Assembly (NCBI GenBank): GCA_932521035.1
Contig: OW051492.1
Coordinates: 1,798,001 to 1,862,000, forward strand
From: Oscheius dolichura
Lineage: Eukaryota; Nematoda; Chromadorea; Rhabditida; Rhabditidae
Length of the DNA stretch: 64,000 nucleotides
Reading direction: 5' to 3'
The translations under genes were made by a program, and so were the position numbers. This document shows positions 59,813 to 64,000 of this stretch, piece after piece. Numbering within the stretch: the first letter of the stretch is position 1; each line of letters starts with the position of its first letter. The notes under the pieces are model-generated. The model was not told the origin of the DNA. It searched no databases and saw only the letters and a program-made list of their open reading frames with translations.

Positions 59813-62297
59813 CTAGACGGCCTCTGGGACGGGTCTAAAGGAGTGGAGGAACGGCTTCGGGTCACAGACGACGATCTGTGTCGTGGCCGGCGACTTCTCC
59901 CCAAAATTCGTGTAAAATGATCCTGGAACGATTGGCGATTAGATAGAATACAGTAGGAGGCGGACCTTTATAATCATCGTCGGATGGCGACGGCATTAGA
60001 GTAGAAAAGGGGGCTTTGTATCCCTCATCCTCATCTTCTCGTTCCTCTTCAATTACCGTAAGACGGTCGTCTTCCATCCGATGGGCAGACGGCAACAAGG
60101 CGGAGAGCTGGCTCTGAAAGTCGCAAAATTAGGCTAAATTCCCTTCAGGACACAGAGAACAACTAGTAGCGCCTTGTTGGTATTTTAAAAATTCAATTAA
60201 TCAGCCCAATAAGATTTTGTTACAGTTAGAGGGCGGGAGGAGCACCAGCCGTGCTCTATCTCAATTTACACCATTTTTCTGAGGATTACGGTATTCTAGA
60301 TCATGCTTAGGGTAAAGAGAATAAAAAACGGTACTACATCTTTATAGTTGACCATGAAAAATGGGCTAATGGATGCCGGAACAGGGAGAAAGGCTGTCAA
60401 GTCTGGGCTACCCGCTTCCGGGTCAGTAAAGAACATTTTCAGGACAAATAGAGGCAGAGAGCCACAATTGGACAGTTACCAGAACCACAGTTCGACAGTT
60501 TTTATAATATTTGACATACAGTAACTAATAAATAGATCCTGTATCCTAAATACCCGGAAAATGCGCCGTACGGACCCTTCTGGTAGCCATAGACTGGCGG
60601 ATTACGGTAATTTCCCTCTAGATTTCTTCTTTCTTTTTTTCCATTTTATACAATTTCATATGGGTTACGGTAATTAAGATTTATGTCTCCGAACAGGTGC
60701 AATTTTGGATCTGGGGTCTTACTGATCGGGCCCCTGGCTTCAGCCCCAATTTTGTTGCCAGGAGGAGATTTGCCTAATTTTAGCCTGCCTACAGTAATCC
60801 CTGGATTAATTTATATCTTTTCGAGAACGAGAGAGGGACAAGGAAGCCGTTGCAAGCGACTGATCAAGAATCCCCCGGGAAGAGGAGGAATAACGGGGGC
60901 ATTCCGGGAAATGCGTACCTGTTTATGGTAGCGTCTCGAGCGCCCTTCCTCATCACAAAATCTCAAAAACATTCGATGGATTAGGAGGACGATGCCGATG
61001 GCGACGAAGACAGCCAAGAGGGCAAGGAGTACTGACAATAAAATTAGGGAGATGGGAACGGCACCTAAACAAGGGGGATTGGGATAGGAGGGGAAGGAGG
61101 ACTCACCAGCTGGGCCACCACCACATTGGGCGATCTCCTCCAATTTATAGGTAGAATTCATGAAACAAGTGGCCGTGTTGAGACGCTCGGTTACGACGCA
61201 GGCCTGAAAATGAAGGGAGGATGAATTAATTCGACGAAGAAGAAGAAAAAAGAGATAGGGGGGGGGGGGGGGGGGTTTCAGCTGATTCTTGGAGAAATTG
61301 GGGCTTCTCCTGGGAAAAAAGAGAGCCGATCAGAGCTGCCTCTCCACTTATGTTTGCCATTTTTGGATACTTGACCTTTTCCAACCCCAGGGAAACGATG
61401 TCTCCGGGTTGAAGTACCCTAATTTGGGTAATTTTTTAGCAAAAAACCGAAAATAGGAAGCGAAAAGTCCCAGAAAATTGGAAGGGAAAAGCTTCCAACC
61501 CCAAATAATCCCGAGCGCAAAGGCCATCCATGCCCCAATTTCGAGGTCCAACTTGGTGCCGATTTCTACCCGTGAACCAATTATTAGTGAAGTTTTTCTT
61601 ATAGGATATGGAAACATACGCCTTCTATAACTCAAAAATATCATGAGATACCCGTTTACTTCAAATGGCCCGCCCGAGGAAGCCTTCAGCAGCAAGGAAG
61701 AGACGGACAGCGGTTCTGAGGGCGCTCTCGACAATCTTCAGCCCCATATAGTCTCGTTAAAACAAAAATACGGTATATTATGTGTTAAAAATGGGGAGAA
61801 CCCCATTGGAAAAGTTCTAAAGGTTCAGGCAGGAAGGCTATCGGGCGCCTATAATGAGGGGATCCATCCTTTGGGTCCCAGTTTTGGATGCCATGGAGTC
61901 CGACTCCGTCCTCGGTAGTCCGATCCCCTGCACCCGTAAAGTCTCGGCAGTTGGCTCATCTTTATTCAAAACAGTTACAAAACTGAGTTACCTTTATATC
62001 TTAGCCTTGCCGAAACTTTATGAGTGCAGGGGATCCGACTACGGAGCCAGGGAGTCCTAGGTCACCCTGCCCCTAATCTGCCCGGCCTCTGGGAGGGTTT
62101 CTTTACTACCCAAGCCATTTATAACTGGATTTTCTTATCAATTTCCCTTTCCTCTAACCTACCTTAACATAGTATTCGTCCGTCTTCTGTTCAAAGAACT
62201 GTACATTCAATTTCAGTGGCCAGTGTTCCGTTCCAATGTTCCTCGAATCCACCACCGCGTCCCTGGCAAGGAAGGTGGACGTTGATCGGACTTCATG
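59813..62297 (-). CDS. single-pass membrane protein, C-terminal part (5' exons beyond or unresolved)
   Basis: Five exons, read from the right: 62163-62297, 61107-61203, 60919-61064, 59966-60113 and 59813-59922, in full phase, 211 residues visible. The extracellular end contains TFLARDAVVDSRNIGTEHW, LKLNVQFFEQKTDEYYVKAC and TATCFMNSTYKLEEIAQCGG. A strong membrane helix follows (ISLILLSVLLALLAVFVAIG) with a positively charged stop (HRMFLRFCDEEGRSRRYHK). The tail is acidic (VIEEEREDEDEGY, PSPSDDDYK) and ends PVPEAV. The exon style near YYVKAC resembles a fibronectin-III or integrin-alpha membrane-proximal region, but the GFFKR motif of integrins is missing. Family unknown. Confidence 0.65.
61258..61277. 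repeat. poly-G tract
   Basis: A run of about 18-20 G lies in the intron between exons of the minus-strand membrane-protein gene, the third such run in the window. Confidence 0.95.
61905..62045. repeat. family A foldback repeat, long-arm form, in an intron
   Basis: The left arm runs from GTCCTCGGTAGTCCGATCCC through CTGCACCCGTAAAGTCTCGG. The right arm runs from TTGCCGAAACTTTATGAGTG through CAGGGGATCCGACTACGGAG. The loop includes CTCATCTTTATTCAAAACAG, matching the copies at 13160 and (inverted) 26697. Confidence 0.85.
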
Positions 62298-63257
62298 CTG
62301 TAAATTAACCGTTCATTATGATGTTTCCTGATTCCGAGAAGACGTTGTCCACAATTTGCTTCTCTTCCTCTTCTCTTGCCTCCCTCTAGACGTCAGGGAC
62401 CCCCGGTTGAATAGCCGTTAATCTGGCAGGGGAGCAGCAACCATCTGGACTTGTGTTTATGAGGGGGAAACCCAACAAACAAAGAGGTCCTCTATCCCCT
62501 CATTAAATCAAAAAGTCTTTGTATACCACTTCCCTGTCCCCTCCGGCCGCCGCTTCCAGCTACCCCTGCCCCCCTTGTTTTCAAGATTTGGCCCCAAAAT
62601 CTTTCGGGGTAAACAAATTAAGAGATGTAGCCTCCTAAAAAAACAGAAAAGGTAGCCACGGCCCCCTGCTTCCTGGTCCAGATGCCCCCGTCCTCCCCTC
62701 GAAGGCCCCCTTGCGCAACCACCTGCTGCGTGTATGTGTAGATTGCGCTATCCAAATCCGTTCTCCCCGTCCCCGCCACAGAGCGAGGCTAATTGGCTTT
62801 GATTTTTTGTGCAAACACAGTGCCTCCTGTCTCTTCTAGAAGGAGAGGCCTCCTCTAGATGACTCATGTGGCCATTTGCCAGGTCATTCTATCAAGTGGC
62901 GGCCGGTCGGCGGGTGGGTTAGGAAGAGAGTGGACACAGCGGGAAGCATGGCCAAGGAAAAGGGAGAGAGGGAAGAAGAGGCACAAGGAAGGCCCTGAAA
63001 GAAAGAACCAGACCTTTAAATTGGGGAATAGGTCATTTTACCTCATATTTGAATTAGAGCACGGTTACCACCATGCCCTACCGTAATCTTCAGGAATGAG
63101 TTTTGAATCCTTGACTCCTGGTTAAAAATATTAACTGATTCCCATAATTTCCCACAATCCCATGGTTGTTTTGATCTCTCGTAGGGAAAATGGCCAAAGC
63201 CCCATTTTTCAGAGAAATTTCGTATCGGGACCAGGAAAGCTTCAAAAGCTTTGGATT
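62298..63257. other. region without a supported gene
   Basis: The sequence is mixed, with C-rich stretches around 62540-62780. It is presumably an intron of the minus-strand membrane-protein gene or intergenic. No repeat-family member is recognised. Confidence 0.35.
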
Positions 63258-63390
63258 CTATAGTCCATTTCCAACGAATATTCCACGGATTCAAATTGGC
63301 ATCTCCACTACGGGACCAGCTTTGAAAGCTTCCTGGTCCCGTAGCGGAGAGGCTTTTCCGTTTATTTTCCGTTGGAAATGGACTATATGA
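63258..63390. repeat. family B foldback repeat, complete copy
   Basis: The terminal arms TATAGTCCATTTCCAACG (from about 63260) and CGTTGGAAATGGACTATA (to about 63387) are complementary. An inner pair TACGGGACCAG, AAAGCTT, CTGGTCCCGTA forms the hairpin centre near 63310-63340. The left half matches 13088-13165. Confidence 0.8.
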
Positions 63391-63639
63391 GTTACGGCCC
63401 ATATTCTTTCCAAAACATTATTTTCAAGGGGATTTTGACTGTCGGTTTTTGGCGCGTTTTTTAGCTCCAATCATACGCAATTTTACACTTTTATGGGAGA
63501 TAATCATCTGGTTGATCTTAGTTGTTTTTCTGGCTAAAATTTGCGGAAAACTTCAACACGTGACTGCTCCAATCTTCCTCCTCCTCCTCCTCCTCCATGG
63601 GCGTGCCTTCCTCCGCCATCCCCCCAAAAAGATGTCAAA

Positions 63640-63932
63640 ATGGCCACAAAGACACCGGTTAGGGAAGGGGACCCGGATCTCCAGATCTCCGATGATGTTT
63701 CCTCTCCCCTTCCAGCCTGCCTCTGACGGTCGGCTCGCCTTCATTACCCCTTCAAAATTGGCTTTTGAGTGATCCTCGTGAGGCTGTTTTCCCCCAGAAA
63801 GAAAGACCAAACAAATGGCCCCCTCTTCATCATGACGTTGTCGACACGGACTTTGTCCAGCCAGGAGGGGGAATATTCAATCCCGGATGACATTATCACC
63901 TTACCGCCCTTTAGACGGGGAGGAGAGGACAA
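63640..63932 (-). CDS. coding-like minus-strand segment, possible upstream exons of the membrane-protein gene
   Basis: On the minus strand an open frame reads SSGIEYSPSWLDKVRVDNVM and continues to about 63745. A second stretch contains NIIGDLEIRVPFPNR in another frame, separable by a possible 31-nt intron. Composition is plausible for coding sequence and the strand fits the membrane-protein gene to the left, but I could not find the exons that would join them. Unrecognised. Confidence 0.25.
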
Positions 63933-64000
63933 TTGAATTTTTTCTTATTTTCTAGAGGGAGAGGAAATGAGGAAGTGTCTCTGTCTAAGGATTCCAAAGT

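Noticed and set aside
59813-62297. Integrin alpha C-terminus
   Set aside because: The membrane-proximal GFFKR-type motif is absent after the helix.

Overview
The window is eukaryotic and most likely from a nematode; that is inferred, no sequence search was possible. The reasons are: spliced genes with very short introns (many 30-50 nt, T-rich, ending TTTCAG or TTTTAG), same-strand gene pairs about 115-180 bp apart with a splice acceptor just before the downstream ATG (operon and spliced-leader style), a serpentine chemoreceptor-like receptor, a Tc5-like transposon and FTH/F-box-like debris. Coordinates are joins I made by hand from splice signals and reading phase.

Layout: 1-3705 is the 3' end of a MEL-28/ELYS-like nucleoporin, followed by an RBR ubiquitin ligase (3833-6146). 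Two short unrecognised genes lie on the minus strand (6397-7542). A leucine-rich-repeat membrane protein (8505-10839) and a complete dipeptidyl peptidase III (13663-17608) follow. Then come a secreted mucin-like protein (18095-22357), a small secreted protein (22535-24494), an unrecognised single-pass membrane protein (26332-29554) and a globin (30401-31637). At 32417-34384 is an unrecognised gene with an inverted copy of its own exons beside it. Broken FTH-like material lies at 35752-36531.

The well-conserved block 36966-40862 holds histone H2A.Z (minus), then RTF2 and OXA1 (plus) as a likely operon. About 8.7 kb without a convincing gene follows. A complete PPP1R16-type protein-phosphatase-1 targeting subunit with a CaaX end occupies 49608-54398. 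The right end holds a serpentine receptor (minus, with an apparent frameshift), a 1434-bp Tc5-like non-autonomous transposon with 488-bp inverted arms, and the 3' part of a minus-strand membrane protein (59813-62297).

The non-coding DNA is unusually structured. A dispersed foldback family with ends like GCACCCGTAAARTCTCGGCAG occurs at about ten places, several inside introns. There are also a second foldback family, a 528-bp foldback element, GC-ended intronic repeats, tRNA-like SINE remnants, three poly-G tracts and a recurrent word TACTGTA/TACAGTA. No rRNA, confident tRNA, CRISPR array or prokaryotic feature was seen.
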